Source: Hirschia sp964351655
GTDB taxonomy: Bacteria > Pseudomonadota > Alphaproteobacteria > Caulobacterales > Hyphomonadaceae
Direction of reading: 5' to 3'
DNA length: 64,000 bases
NCBI GenBank assembly: GCA_964351655.1
Contig: CAYGPD010000004.1
Span: forward strand, 99,334-163,333
Below, one piece after another: positions 35,338-44,215 of the stretch. Numbering within the stretch: the first letter of the stretch is position 1; every line of letters starts with the position of its first letter. A model generated the notes under the pieces. It was not told the DNA's origin. It worked only from the letters and a program-made list of their open reading frames with translations, and did no database searches. The position numbers and the translations under genes were made by a program.

Positions 35338-36474
35338 ATGACCAGCTTTGCGCGTTCTGATCGGTCTTTGCTGGCAGAATGGTGGCGCACCGTAGATAAG
35401 ATGATGCTCACAAGTTTATTCCTTTTGATGGGGGTAGGCTTGCTTGTTTCTTTGGCGGCAGGCCCAGCTGCGGCTGACCGTATTGGATTTTCAGACCCCT
35501 ATTATTTTGTATACAGGCAGGCGGCTTTTATGCTTCTGGCGGCTGTCTTGTTAGTGGGAGCTTCTATCTTGACCCCGCCGTGGGCAAGGCGTGCAGCCGG
35601 CGTGGTTTTTATAGGTAGTTTCCTGCTCATGGCTTACGTGCTTTTGTTTGGGCATGAGGCTAAAGGTGCGCAGCGCTGGATACGCATTGCAGGGATGACG
35701 TTTCAACCATCAGAAATGGTCAAGCCGTCTTTGGTTTTGATGATTGGCTGGTTGTTAGCTCAGCGAGAACATTTTCCCCAAGCTCCGTGGACATTGGTTG
35801 CATTTGTATTGTTTGCGGCGACGCTTGGCTTGTTGTTGTTGCAACCTGATGTCGGGCAGTCTGCTTTGTTGACCGCGGGGTTCCTCGTCACCTTTTTTGT
35901 GTCTGGTATCACAATTGGGTGGGTTATCGCTTTAGGGCTTGGGTTTCTGGCGTTGGGCGGGGGATTGTTTGCACTCTTTCCACATGTGCGTCATCGCGTG
36001 AATGCTTTTCTCAATCCATCAGAATATGACACATATCAGGTCGATACAGCTCGCGAGGCCTTAGAGCGCGGTGGTTTATTGGGGGCTGGTATGGGAGAGG
36101 GGCAGATTAAACATGACCTGCCTGACGCTCATACCGACTTTATCTATTCAGTAATTGGGGAAGAGTTTGGTTTGTTGGTGTGCCTTGCACTCATCATCCT
36201 ATTTGCACTTATTACGGTGAGGGGCATTTTAACGGCATCTCGCCACCCAGACCCGTATCCGCGAGCAGCTGGTGTAGGGCTGTTTACATTGTTTGGTTTG
36301 CAAGCAGCGATTAATATTAGTGTAAATATCGCGCTTATTCCAAACAAAGGAATGACATTGCCGTTTATTTCCTACGGTGGCTCCTCTTTGTTGGGATCGG
36401 CTTTAACATTAGGATTTGCACTTGCTTTGACGCGCCGACGCCCTGAAATCTCAATGAGACGGTTTATTCCATAA
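35338..36474 (+). CDS. ftsW: Septal peptidoglycan polymerase FtsW (SEDS)
   Basis: The 378-residue SEDS glycosyltransferase has about ten membrane segments and polymerises lipid II at the septum with FtsI. Family signatures are KGAQRWI, FQPSEMVKPSLV, LLQPDVGQSALL and the large periplasmic loop ending in LPDAHTDFIYSVIGEEFG. NKGMTLPFISYGGSSLL follows. The stop overlaps the murG start (TAATG). Confidence 0.95.
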   Translation: MTSFARSDRSLLAEWWRTVDKMMLTSLFLLMGVGLLVSLAAGPAAADRIGFSDPYYFVYRQAAFMLLAAVLLVGASILTPPWARRAAGVVFIGSFLLMAYVLLFGHEAKGAQRWIRIAGMTFQPSEMVKPSLVLMIGWLLAQREHFPQAPWTLVAFVLFAATLGLLLLQPDVGQSALLTAGFLVTFFVSGITIGWVIALGLGFLALGGGLFALFPHVRHRVNAFLNPSEYDTYQVDTAREALERGGLLGAGMGEGQIKHDLPDAHTDFIYSVIGEEFGLLVCLALIILFALITVRGILTASRHPDPYPRAAGVGLFTLFGLQAAINISVNIALIPNKGMTLPFISYGGSSLLGSALTLGFALALTRRRPEISMRRFIP

Positions 36475-37637
36475 TGACAAATAGCACTCCAAATACCGCT
36501 GCGCCTTTGGTAGTAATTGCAGCTGGCGGCACAGGTGGCCACATGTTTCCGGCGCAATCATTTGCAACGGAAATGATAAAACGAGGTTGGCGGGTGGGGC
36601 TTGTGACAGATGATCGTGGTTTGCGGTATGCTGAGAATTTTCCAGCAGAATGGATTGAGCAGGTAAAAGCTGCCACGATAGGCTCAAAACGACCTGATAA
36701 ACTGTTGGTGTCTGCGTTGAAAATTCGATCTGGAATATCCGCAGCTAAAAGACACATGAAAAAGGTGAAACCAGACCTTGTCGCAGGGTTTGGTGGGTAT
36801 CCAAGTTTTCCATCACTTTCGGCGGCGAAAGCTTTAAAAGTACCTATTATCATTCACGAACAAAATGCGGTACTTGGACGAGTAAATCGTTTGTTTGCAA
36901 AATCTGCAGTGACGGTTGCGTCTGGGTTTGGGCGGTTGGATAAAATGCCACCACAAGCCAATGCGCGCCGTATTGAAGTTGGTAACCCTGTTCGTGAATC
37001 TATATTAGAGGTACGCGCCGTTCCATACCCCTCTCTAGAGGTTGGTAAAGTGAATTTGCTTGTGACGGGAGGGAGCCAAGGCGCGAAAATGTTTGGTGAG
37101 ATTGTACCTGCCGCAATTAAAATACTTCCAGATGCAATTCGCAATAATTTGCATTTGGTGCAGCAAGTGCGGGAAGATCAAATATCGTCTGTGCAAGAAA
37201 TATATGATGATGCAGGGGTGAGTTGTGAATTGGCGTCATTCTTCTCGGATATGGACAAACGACTTGCAGCAACGCATTTGGTTATTGCGCGTTCTGGTGC
37301 GGGGACTGTCACAGAATTATGTGTGGCAGGACGTCCAGCGATTTTGATACCATTGGGAATTGCAATGGATGACCATCAGCGAGCAAATGCTGAAAGCCTT
37401 GAAGCGGGAGGAGGGGCAGAAATCATCCTTGAAAAAGAGTTTAATCCGACATCTCTCGCTCATGTGTTGGAAGAACTCTTGGGGCCAAATGGTGATTTAG
37501 CGCTACGTGCGAGTGCAGCGCGTGAGCTAGGACCATTGACGGCGGCACAGGAATTGGCAGACATTGCGATTAATGCGGCGAATCTTTCTAAGGGATATGT
37601 CGTATTCTGCCCAAATACAGACACACGACCCACCTAG
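36474..37637 (+). CDS. murG: Lipid II synthase MurG
   Basis: The 387-residue GT-B enzyme transfers GlcNAc from UDP-GlcNAc to lipid I on the membrane's inner face. The N-terminal AAGGTGGHMFPA loop binds lipid I, VAGFGGYPSFPSL and HEQNAVLGRVNR follow, and the donor domain has VTGGSQGAK, VIARSGAGTVTEL and MDDHQRANAESLE. The length is a little above the usual 355-365, with an extra tail. murC follows after 44 bp. Confidence 0.95.
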   Translation: MTNSTPNTAAPLVVIAAGGTGGHMFPAQSFATEMIKRGWRVGLVTDDRGLRYAENFPAEWIEQVKAATIGSKRPDKLLVSALKIRSGISAAKRHMKKVKPDLVAGFGGYPSFPSLSAAKALKVPIIIHEQNAVLGRVNRLFAKSAVTVASGFGRLDKMPPQANARRIEVGNPVRESILEVRAVPYPSLEVGKVNLLVTGGSQGAKMFGEIVPAAIKILPDAIRNNLHLVQQVREDQISSVQEIYDDAGVSCELASFFSDMDKRLAATHLVIARSGAGTVTELCVAGRPAILIPLGIAMDDHQRANAESLEAGGGAEIILEKEFNPTSLAHVLEELLGPNGDLALRASAARELGPLTAAQELADIAINAANLSKGYVVFCPNTDTRPT

Positions 37638-37681
37638 ATATTTAGCCATTATACAGCCTCTAGACCAGAAGAATAATTTTT

Positions 37682-39106
37682 ATGAAAAACCCATCTCCAT
37701 TTGATCTTGGCCCCGCTCACCTTGTTGGTATTGGCGGAATTGGAATGTCGGGTATCGCTGAAATTATGCTGACAATGGGCTATAAGGTTCAAGGCTCGGA
37801 TATGCGTGAAGGTCCAAATTTGGATCGACTTCGCAAAAAAGGTGCACAGATTTTTGTTGGTCACACTGCGGAGAATGTGCAGGGTGCTGGGGCTGTTATT
37901 ATTTCGTCTGCAATTAAGGCTGGAAACCCTGAAGTAGATGCGGCGCGTGCAGCCGGGATTCCTGTTGTGCGTCGCGCGAACATGTTGGCCGAATTGGTGC
38001 GTTTGAAGTGGACCGTGTGTGTAGCTGGAACGCACGGAAAAACGACAACGACAACAATGGTAGCCTCATTGTTAGATGCTGCAGATATTGACCCTACCGT
38101 TATTAATGGCGGCATTGTGAACGCTTATGGTTCCAACGCGAAAGCGGGAGCTGGTGACTGGATGGTGCTTGAAGCGGATGAAAGTGATGGGACTTTCACT
38201 AAGCTTTCGCCAACGGCTGCAATTGTTACAAATATCGATCCTGAGCACATGGAGCATTATGGCTCTATGGATAATTTGCGCGCTGCTTTTGATACATTTG
38301 TTGAAAATATTCCATTCTATGGTTTTGCTGTGCTGTGTACGGATCACCCTGAAGTTCAGGCGCTTGCGTCGCGTATTATTGACCGCCGCCGGATAACTTA
38401 CGGATTTAACCGTCAGGCTGATGTGCGCGCTATGAATTTAATGACTGATCTAGCAGGGTCTCACTTTGATATTGCTTTGCGTCGTCCTGGTTCTGCTACG
38501 CCGCGAATGATAAGTGGCTGTACTCTGCCAATGGCGGGAGATCACAATGTGCAGAATGCACTTGCGGCTGTGACAGTGGCATTAGAACTTGGCGCGAGTG
38601 ACGATCAAATTCGTGTAGGGCTATCTGGGTTTGGTGGCGTGAAGCGTCGCTTTACACCGGCGGGTGAATGGGTGCCGGTAGAAGGGCAAGAGCCAGTCCG
38701 CATAATTGATGATTATGGTCACCATCCTGTTGAGATTGAAGCTGTTTTAAAAGCCGCTCGCGCGATGCAGGGGCAAAACGGATTGATTGCAGTGGCGCAA
38801 CCACACCGCTATTCTCGATTGAATGATTTGTTCACCGAGTTTTCGACATGTTTTGATAAGGCAGATACTGTGTTTGTTGCACCTGTATATGAAGCAGGTG
38901 AAAGCCCAATTGAAGGCATAAACCACGAAACATTGGTGAAATCTATCCGCCAGCACGGACACAAAGATGTTCGTATTCTTGAAAGCCTAGAGGCTCTGCC
39001 GGAAGCTATCAGGGCGTTTGCAAAGCCAAGTGATATGGTCGTGTGTTTAGGCGCGGGTGATATCACTTATCATGCAAATGCACTTGCCGAGAATTTAGCT
39101 AAATAA
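37682..39106 (+). CDS. murC: UDP-N-acetylmuramate:L-alanine ligase MurC
   Basis: The 474-residue Mur ligase adds L-Ala to UDP-MurNAc. Motifs are the N-terminal LVGIGGIGMSGIAEI, the ATP loop GTHGKTTTT, EADESDGTF, NIDPEHMEHYG and the C-terminal DDYGHHPVEIEA. It is the last gene of the continuous dcw run. A GNAT-type gene follows after only 17 bp, where many relatives have murB. Confidence 0.96.
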   Translation: MKNPSPFDLGPAHLVGIGGIGMSGIAEIMLTMGYKVQGSDMREGPNLDRLRKKGAQIFVGHTAENVQGAGAVIISSAIKAGNPEVDAARAAGIPVVRRANMLAELVRLKWTVCVAGTHGKTTTTTMVASLLDAADIDPTVINGGIVNAYGSNAKAGAGDWMVLEADESDGTFTKLSPTAAIVTNIDPEHMEHYGSMDNLRAAFDTFVENIPFYGFAVLCTDHPEVQALASRIIDRRRITYGFNRQADVRAMNLMTDLAGSHFDIALRRPGSATPRMISGCTLPMAGDHNVQNALAAVTVALELGASDDQIRVGLSGFGGVKRRFTPAGEWVPVEGQEPVRIIDDYGHHPVEIEAVLKAARAMQGQNGLIAVAQPHRYSRLNDLFTEFSTCFDKADTVFVAPVYEAGESPIEGINHETLVKSIRQHGHKDVRILESLEALPEAIRAFAKPSDMVVCLGAGDITYHANALAENLAK

Positions 39107-39123
39107 GTTGAGACAGGCTCTAA

Positions 39124-39681
39124 ATGATGCCTTTCATTGAAACGGAACGCCTTATATTGCGGCCACCTCAAATGGAAGATTTTGAGGGGTGGGCTGAATT
39201 CATGGCAGACGACGAGGCAACGCGTTTTATTGGCGGCACCATGGGGCGTGCCCAAGCGTGGCGCAACATGATGGTAGTGATAGGAAGTTGGACCGCGATC
39301 GGGGTAGGCTTTTTCTCAGTGATCGAGAAGTCTAGCGGGAACTGGATAGGGCGGGTTGGCCCGTGGAAGCCTGAATTGTGGCCGGGTACTGAAGTGGGAT
39401 GGGGGCTATTACCCATTGCGCATGGTAAGGGATACGCTTTGGAAGCTGCTATTGCCAGCATAGATTATGCAGTAGATATCCTTGGATGGCGCGATATTAT
39501 TCATACGATTGAGACAGGAAATATTGCTTCTGAAAAGTTGGCGCAACGTCTTGGGTCTCACAATAGAAATATCCGAGCGAATATGCCTGCGCCTTTTGAT
39601 ACAAAATCTGATTTTTTTATCTGGGGACAAAGCGCGGACGAATGGCGTCTACGTCGAAAAGCGCAGCGTCAAGTAGATTAA
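39124..39681 (+). CDS. GNAT-family N-acetyltransferase (RimJ/RimL type)
   Basis: The 185-residue protein fits the Acetyltransf_3 branch of GNAT: the start FIETERLILRPPQMEDFEGW, then NWIGRVGPWKPELWPGTEVGWGLLPIAHGKGYALEA, where the acetyl-CoA loop is the H-G-K-G-Y-A part. HTIETGNIASEKLAQRLG is the closing helix. It starts 17 bp after murC and is probably on the same transcript. The substrate is not evident; related enzymes acetylate ribosomal-protein or small-molecule amines. Confidence 0.85.
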   Translation: MMPFIETERLILRPPQMEDFEGWAEFMADDEATRFIGGTMGRAQAWRNMMVVIGSWTAIGVGFFSVIEKSSGNWIGRVGPWKPELWPGTEVGWGLLPIAHGKGYALEAAIASIDYAVDILGWRDIIHTIETGNIASEKLAQRLGSHNRNIRANMPAPFDTKSDFFIWGQSADEWRLRRKAQRQVD

Positions 39682-39776
39682 TAATTTATTAGCTTTGCCC
39701 TTAGGTTTTTAGATCCAACTCCATCTCAATTTAAGGCATTTATGTTTTTATAAGCACTCAGTATTGGGTGTTTATA

Positions 39777-40712
39777 ATGAGTTTGATGGTCTCACAGTCT
39801 GTTGTGTCTTTTTATCGTCCGCCTGTATCGGGTGAGACGCAAAAGCGCGAATCTGTGGCTGAGCCAAAGCAAGATTTAAATGCACTTATCCGTGCGCAAT
39901 TGAATGCAAAAGAAACACATGCAAAGGCTGCTGAATTAGAGGCACAAGAAGCGTCTAAGGAAGTTCAATCTGATCCTGAAAGAGAAGCCTTATCGCGCAA
40001 GAAAAATCAGGCAAGAGAGTCGCTAGATCGTATTGTTAAGCAGTTTAAAATTATCAAAGCTGTGTGGGCGAACGATCCCAAAGAGATGGCGCGCCAGCTG
40101 GGGCGATTAGCGCAAGACCTTAAAGACGCAGTCAAAATATATGCTGATGCAGCCAAAGCTCTGGGTGAGTTATCGAGCGCAACACCGAATGTGTCTATGA
40201 TGAGTGTGGGGACATTAGCCCCTTCTTCTAATGCAAATGAAGCTGACGAGCGCAATGCTGACCAAGATGCTGAAGCGGCTCAAGAAGCGGAACAAACAGC
40301 CTCTGCTAGTGCTGTGGAGGGGGAGAGGTTTGCTGCTGATGGAGAAGAGGTGGAGGCCAGCTATGTGTCTGCTGCAGGTGAGGAGCGCGCCTTGTCGCAG
40401 CGTGCTGTCAATGCGTATGGAGATTCAGATACGAAATGGGTGAAAGCAGAGAATTCACCCCAAGCAGCTGCTACACGAGAAAATTTGGAGTTCATCGGCA
40501 AGGTGCGTGGTATCGCTAAGAAGATGGAAGATGAGCTAACCTATATGAAAAAGAAAGCCATTGTTTCGGGTGAAGGCAAGGCGGATAAAAGTGATGAATT
40601 TCTAGAAGCTGATGAAGTGTTTGATGAGCTAAAGGAAGATCTTACAGATTTTGAAGTCGAAGTACGCAAAGCGACACCGATTGCAGGAACAATGGTGTCG
40701 GTGAAGGTTTAA
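39777..40712 (+). CDS. Hypothetical coiled-coil, acidic protein
   Basis: I do not recognise this protein of about 311 residues. It has no signal peptide or membrane segment. Residues about 40-115 form a charged alpha-helical or coiled-coil region (for example ALSRKKNQARESLDRIVKQF followed by KEMARQLGRLAQDLKDAVK). The middle is Ala/Glu-rich and likely disordered, and the C-terminal 80 residues are again helical and acidic. ATG 39777 is chosen over the GTG at 39768. It lies in the block that separates murC from murB, and the gap of 95 bp before it suggests its own promoter. Confidence 0.6.
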   Translation: MSLMVSQSVVSFYRPPVSGETQKRESVAEPKQDLNALIRAQLNAKETHAKAAELEAQEASKEVQSDPEREALSRKKNQARESLDRIVKQFKIIKAVWANDPKEMARQLGRLAQDLKDAVKIYADAAKALGELSSATPNVSMMSVGTLAPSSNANEADERNADQDAEAAQEAEQTASASAVEGERFAADGEEVEASYVSAAGEERALSQRAVNAYGDSDTKWVKAENSPQAAATRENLEFIGKVRGIAKKMEDELTYMKKKAIVSGEGKADKSDEFLEADEVFDELKEDLTDFEVEVRKATPIAGTMVSVKV

Positions 40713-40722
40713 TATTTTGCGA

Positions 40723-41172
40723 CTATTTGCCTTGGATTTGTTCTAGGCTGGTGACAGTCATTTTCTGTTTGAGATCCATATAAACAACGCCAGTGAATAT
40801 ATCGCGTGTTTTAGGCATACCCGTCATTTCTATGCGGAAGCGGTAATTTAATCCCGCAACGACTTGCACTTCTGCGCTGACCTTATCGACGAGCGCCCGG
40901 GTGGGGAATTTTCTGTAGATTGTATCAATCATCAATTCTTTAGCGCGCGATGCGTTTTCATCGCTTAAATCAGCAGGCGCATATCCGCCGGCAATCATAT
41001 TATGGTCCACATTCTCTTCCAGTTCGTTCGGCGTATTGTCGGTTGTTTCGCTTGGTGCAGTAAATGGTGGCGGCGGAAGGGCGGGAGATTTGGGCATTTT
41101 CGTACTTGTTTGATTGGCGCATCCAACCAGCGCGATAATGGGCATGAGAATTATAAAAGGGGCGAATTTCAT
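40723..41172 (-). CDS. Hypothetical lipoprotein
   Basis: The 149-residue product has a lipoprotein signal peptide ending LVGC, a Pro-rich stretch (SPALPPPPFTAPSE) typical of a spacer, then a domain of about 90 residues with KELMIDTIYRKFPTRALVDKVSAEVQVVAGLNYRFRIEM. The VVAGLNYRF element is reminiscent of cystatin-like folds. ATG 41170-41172 follows GGAAGGA, whereas the upstream in-frame start lacks one. Function is unknown. Confidence 0.65.
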   Translation of the reverse strand: MKFAPFIILMPIIALVGCANQTSTKMPKSPALPPPPFTAPSETTDNTPNELEENVDHNMIAGGYAPADLSDENASRAKELMIDTIYRKFPTRALVDKVSAEVQVVAGLNYRFRIEMTGMPKTRDIFTGVVYMDLKQKMTVTSLEQIQGK

Positions 41173-41348
41173 AAAGCGTCCTTCCAAACTTGAGCTTATG
41201 CCTCATTGTGAAAACAGAGCGTCGATTCAGCGCTAACATAGTTTCTTGAAACAATCACGTAAAAGTGAGGCGTGACGCACTTATGTTCAGGCATGTACAT
41301 AACTATATCCAAAGCTGGAACAATTGCTAACCTATAAGGATAATAGAG

Positions 41349-41909
41349 ATGAGCACCTACACATTACACACACCTGAAACAGCACCTGATGAGGCAAAAG
41401 AGATTTTAGCTGGCGCTAAAAAAACAATGGGCTTTGTCCCTAATTTGTATGCGACGATGGCTCAAAGCCCAGAATTGCTGAAATCCTATAAATTTCTGGC
41501 TGACTCATTTGCTTCCAATTCATTGAATGCAGATGAACGTAATGTTGTGTGGTTGGTGATCAATTATGAAAACAATTGTCACTATTGTGTGCCTGCTCAT
41601 ACAGGAATCGCTAAATCACAAGGCGTATCTGATGACATCATCAATGCGATCCGTGATGGCAAGACAATTCCGAATGCGAAACTAGAAGCGCTCGCAGAGT
41701 TTACGCGCCAAATGCTAAACCAACGCGGTGTTGTAACAGATGAGCAAGTCCAAGCTTTGTTTGCACACGGGTATGACAACACCACGGTTTTGGATGTGAT
41801 CCTTGGATTGGCGCACAAGACGCTATCTAATTACACAAACCATGTTGCGAACACACCTGTTGATGAGGCTTTCTCTAAATTTGCGTGGACGAAACCAGAC
41901 GCGAAATAG
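41349..41909 (+). CDS. Carboxymuconolactone decarboxylase / AhpD-like family protein
   Basis: The 186-residue helical protein has the CMD/AhpD motif NCHYCVPAHTGIAKSQGVSDD, in which the CX2C pair and the following His form the redox site of AhpD-type peroxidase partners. The N-terminal part (KEILAGAKKTMGFVPNLYATMAQSPELLKSY) matches the peroxidase-related subgroup. It may detoxify alkyl peroxides or other electrophiles. It is monocistronic, with its own terminator. The exact reaction is unknown. Confidence 0.85.
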   Translation: MSTYTLHTPETAPDEAKEILAGAKKTMGFVPNLYATMAQSPELLKSYKFLADSFASNSLNADERNVVWLVINYENNCHYCVPAHTGIAKSQGVSDDIINAIRDGKTIPNAKLEALAEFTRQMLNQRGVVTDEQVQALFAHGYDNTTVLDVILGLAHKTLSNYTNHVANTPVDEAFSKFAWTKPDAK

Positions 41910-41932
41910 AGAATATCCGCTCTTGTGTATAG

Positions 41933-41970
41933 AAAAAGCCAGCTTCCAAAATACGGAGGCTGGCTTTTTT
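41933..41970 (+). terminator. Rho-independent terminator
   Basis: AAGCCAGCTTCC pairs with GGAGGCTGGCTT (one G-T pair) around AAAATAC, followed by TTTTTT. It ends the AhpD-like gene and, through the leading A-run, can also stop transcription from the right. Confidence 0.92.
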
Positions 41971-41988
41971 GATGATCCAGTATTTTGA

Positions 41989-42399
41989 TTAGCGGCGCGC
42001 TTTAAAGGCACCATATGTGACAGCTGCTGATAGTGCGAAAAATACAAGTGCCATAATGAAGAGCATCGGGCTTTTTTCGGCATCGGGTGCGGAACTCATG
42101 GGGGTGTATACGCCTAATACAGTGAGGTGCGCCAAAATTGCACCGCCGATTAATGCGAGGGATAAACCGCCGCCAATGAGACGCAGACCAGCTACAAGGA
42201 TTACTGTGGCAGCTAACTCGCCCAACCCAGTTGCGTATTTGAGCATTGGATCAATAAAGGGAAGGGTAAGCCCCCAATCTGCGGCGAGGTTGTCTTCGAT
42301 AATGATGAAAATAGGCACATCGCCGATGAATTTCTGAATCCCCATAAAGGCCATAAAGGCAGCGAGGACGTATGCGCCCCATTTGCTTACAGCGGTCAT
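41989..42399 (-). CDS. DoxX-like four-TM membrane protein
   Basis: The 136-residue protein has four membrane segments (about 8-26, 48-70, 75-95 and 110-130). The first is followed by QKFIGDVPIF and the second pair by GLGELAATVILVAGLRLIGG, typical of DoxX/DoxD-like proteins, whose roles are mostly undefined. It lies tail to tail with the AhpD-like gene, with a terminator between, and is divergent from murB. Confidence 0.75.
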   Translation of the reverse strand: MTAVSKWGAYVLAAFMAFMGIQKFIGDVPIFIIIEDNLAADWGLTLPFIDPMLKYATGLGELAATVILVAGLRLIGGGLSLALIGGAILAHLTVLGVYTPMSSAPDAEKSPMLFIMALVFFALSAAVTYGAFKARR

Positions 42400-42573
42400 A
42401 TTTTAGTCTCCCAAGCTTTTAAACTGAAAGGAGAGTGAAGTATGGCCTTAGTTTTGTCACTAAACGCTTTGGCAACATTTCATCACGCGATTGCGAGGAT
42501 TGTGTGAGTTGAGCCTTGGGTTCATGCTAGGAAAGGCTAGCAAGATGCATAGAAGCAGGGTATTTGCAGCCAT

Positions 42574-43491
42574 ATGACAGATTTGATTTCCAGAATGCCG
42601 CCTGTACGCGGAAAATTGCTTGCTGATGCAGAATTAAAACCTTTCACATGGTTTCGGGTGGGGGGAAAAGCAGATGTGCTGTTTTTACCCGCAGACCCAG
42701 AAGATCTGGCTGATTTTCTTAAAGCATTGCCAGAGGATATTCCTGTGACTGTTCTGGGCGCTGCTTCCAATGTGATTATACGTGATGGCGGTGTTGAAGG
42801 GGTGGTTGTGCGATTGACACCTGCCTTTGGAAAAATTCGCATTGTCGGCAATGAGGTTGTTGCGGGCGCAGCGGCGCTTGATAGTAAAGTGTCTCAAAAG
42901 GCAGCGATGTTTGGCATTAGCGGTTTGGAGTTTTTCTCTGGCGTACCCGGGACTATTGGCGGTGCGTTGCGCATGAATGCGGGATGCTATGAGCAAGAAA
43001 CTGCTGATGTTTTGGTGGAAGCGGTTGCGCTTACGCGTCAAGGGACATGGGTGACGCTGAAAAACCGTGAGTTTGGGTATTCCTATCGTCATTCAGATGC
43101 GCCTGAAGATTTGATATTTGTCGAAGCGGTATTTAGGGGTGAAATTATAGACCCTCAAATTGTGAAAGACCGTATTGAAGCGCTGAAAAAACGTCGCGAA
43201 GAGGCCCAGCCTATCCGTGAAAAAACGGGCGGTTCGACTTTCGCAAATCCTGATCCACCAGGGACACCTGATCAACGAAAATGCTGGAAGCTTATTGATG
43301 AGGCAGGCATGCGCGGCGCGATGCGTGGCGGCGCTCAAGTCTCAGAGAAGCATTGTAACTTCATGATCAATACTGGCGATGCGACAGCAGCTGATATTGA
43401 AGGGCTTGGCGAGGATGTGCGCGCAAAAGTGAGGGCAAATTCTGGCGTTGAGTTGCGCTGGGAAATTAAACGCATTGGCCGCACGCTCTAG
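42574..43491 (+). CDS. murB: UDP-N-acetylenolpyruvoylglucosamine reductase MurB
   Basis: The 305-residue flavoenzyme reduces the enolpyruvyl group with NADPH to give UDP-MurNAc. Signatures are FTWFRVGGKADVLFLP, LGAASNVIIRDGGVEGVVVRL and EFFSGVPGTIGGALRMNAGCY for FAD. GGSTFANP supplies the catalytic Ser of type I-like proteins, and KHCNFMINTGDATAADIEGL is near the end. In this genome it is about 3.5 kb from murC rather than next to it, and stands alone between genes on the other strand. Confidence 0.96.
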   Translation: MTDLISRMPPVRGKLLADAELKPFTWFRVGGKADVLFLPADPEDLADFLKALPEDIPVTVLGAASNVIIRDGGVEGVVVRLTPAFGKIRIVGNEVVAGAAALDSKVSQKAAMFGISGLEFFSGVPGTIGGALRMNAGCYEQETADVLVEAVALTRQGTWVTLKNREFGYSYRHSDAPEDLIFVEAVFRGEIIDPQIVKDRIEALKKRREEAQPIREKTGGSTFANPDPPGTPDQRKCWKLIDEAGMRGAMRGGAQVSEKHCNFMINTGDATAADIEGLGEDVRAKVRANSGVELRWEIKRIGRTL

Positions 43492-43516
43492 GGCAAGAGC
43501 GCGCGGGCCGCTTTGG

Positions 43517-44014
43517 TTAAATGACTGCTGAATGCGTTGAGAAAATTGTCATATGCGGGTCGCCATCACTCGTGGATTTTACACATATGCCTTCATTATC
43601 GAGCAGGGCAGTGACGCGCTGACGATAGGCAGAGAATGAGCTGAAGCTGACCACATCTACAGGCGAGTCAAAGTGAATGCTGACTTGGAAATGACTGCCT
43701 TGATCATAACGTGTGACCGAAACAATTTCTCCGGTGAAGTCTTGTTTGAGATATTTGCCTGTCACGCGATCGCCTATTTGAGGTTCAAATAAGGGGCGAT
43801 TAGAGAGGCGGGCAGCAGCTATATTCCAATTTGAAAAACCAAGAGCATGGGCAGTAAGCTCAAGAGCTTTGGCGTGCGTGATTGGTGCATTGGCTTCTTT
43901 GTGATTGTTGCGCATTGTTTTCGCATAGGCTTTGGCACCTGCGATTGTTTTGGGTAAACGTGCGCGCTTGTTAGAAGTGTGCGTTGTTTTAGCAGAGGTC
44001 ATTATCAGACTCAT
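43517..44014 (-). CDS. Glyoxalase-related (Glyoxalase_8-like) domain protein
   Basis: The 165-residue protein has the short helical element found in the Glyoxalase_8/glyoxalase-superfamily group of alphaproteobacteria (ITHAKALELTAHALGFSNWN, about residues 45-64). A beta-rich part of about 80 residues follows (GDRVTGKYLKQDFTGEIVSV and FQVSIHFDSPVDVV). The usual metal ligands of a glyoxalase are not clear. The N-terminus is basic, with many Lys and Arg. Function is unknown; the family is often linked to small accessory genes. Confidence 0.65.
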   Translation of the reverse strand: MSLIMTSAKTTHTSNKRARLPKTIAGAKAYAKTMRNNHKEANAPITHAKALELTAHALGFSNWNIAAARLSNRPLFEPQIGDRVTGKYLKQDFTGEIVSVTRYDQGSHFQVSIHFDSPVDVVSFSSFSAYRQRVTALLDNEGICVKSTSDGDPHMTIFSTHSAVI

Positions 44015-44215
44015 CCTTTATAAACGCGGTCATTGTGAATTGGTGCTCACATTGCCAAAAGACCGCCTGTTTAAAGGCTGTGTTCTGAGAAAAGATCATG
44101 CTGCAAAATTTGCAAATTGACCGAGCGATTTACCGTTGAGAATATCCCAGCGAGCGGCAGGCTGCTTCAAACCTTGCGCCGGATATATGATTGAAAAAGT
44201 AAAATGTCAAACCGA

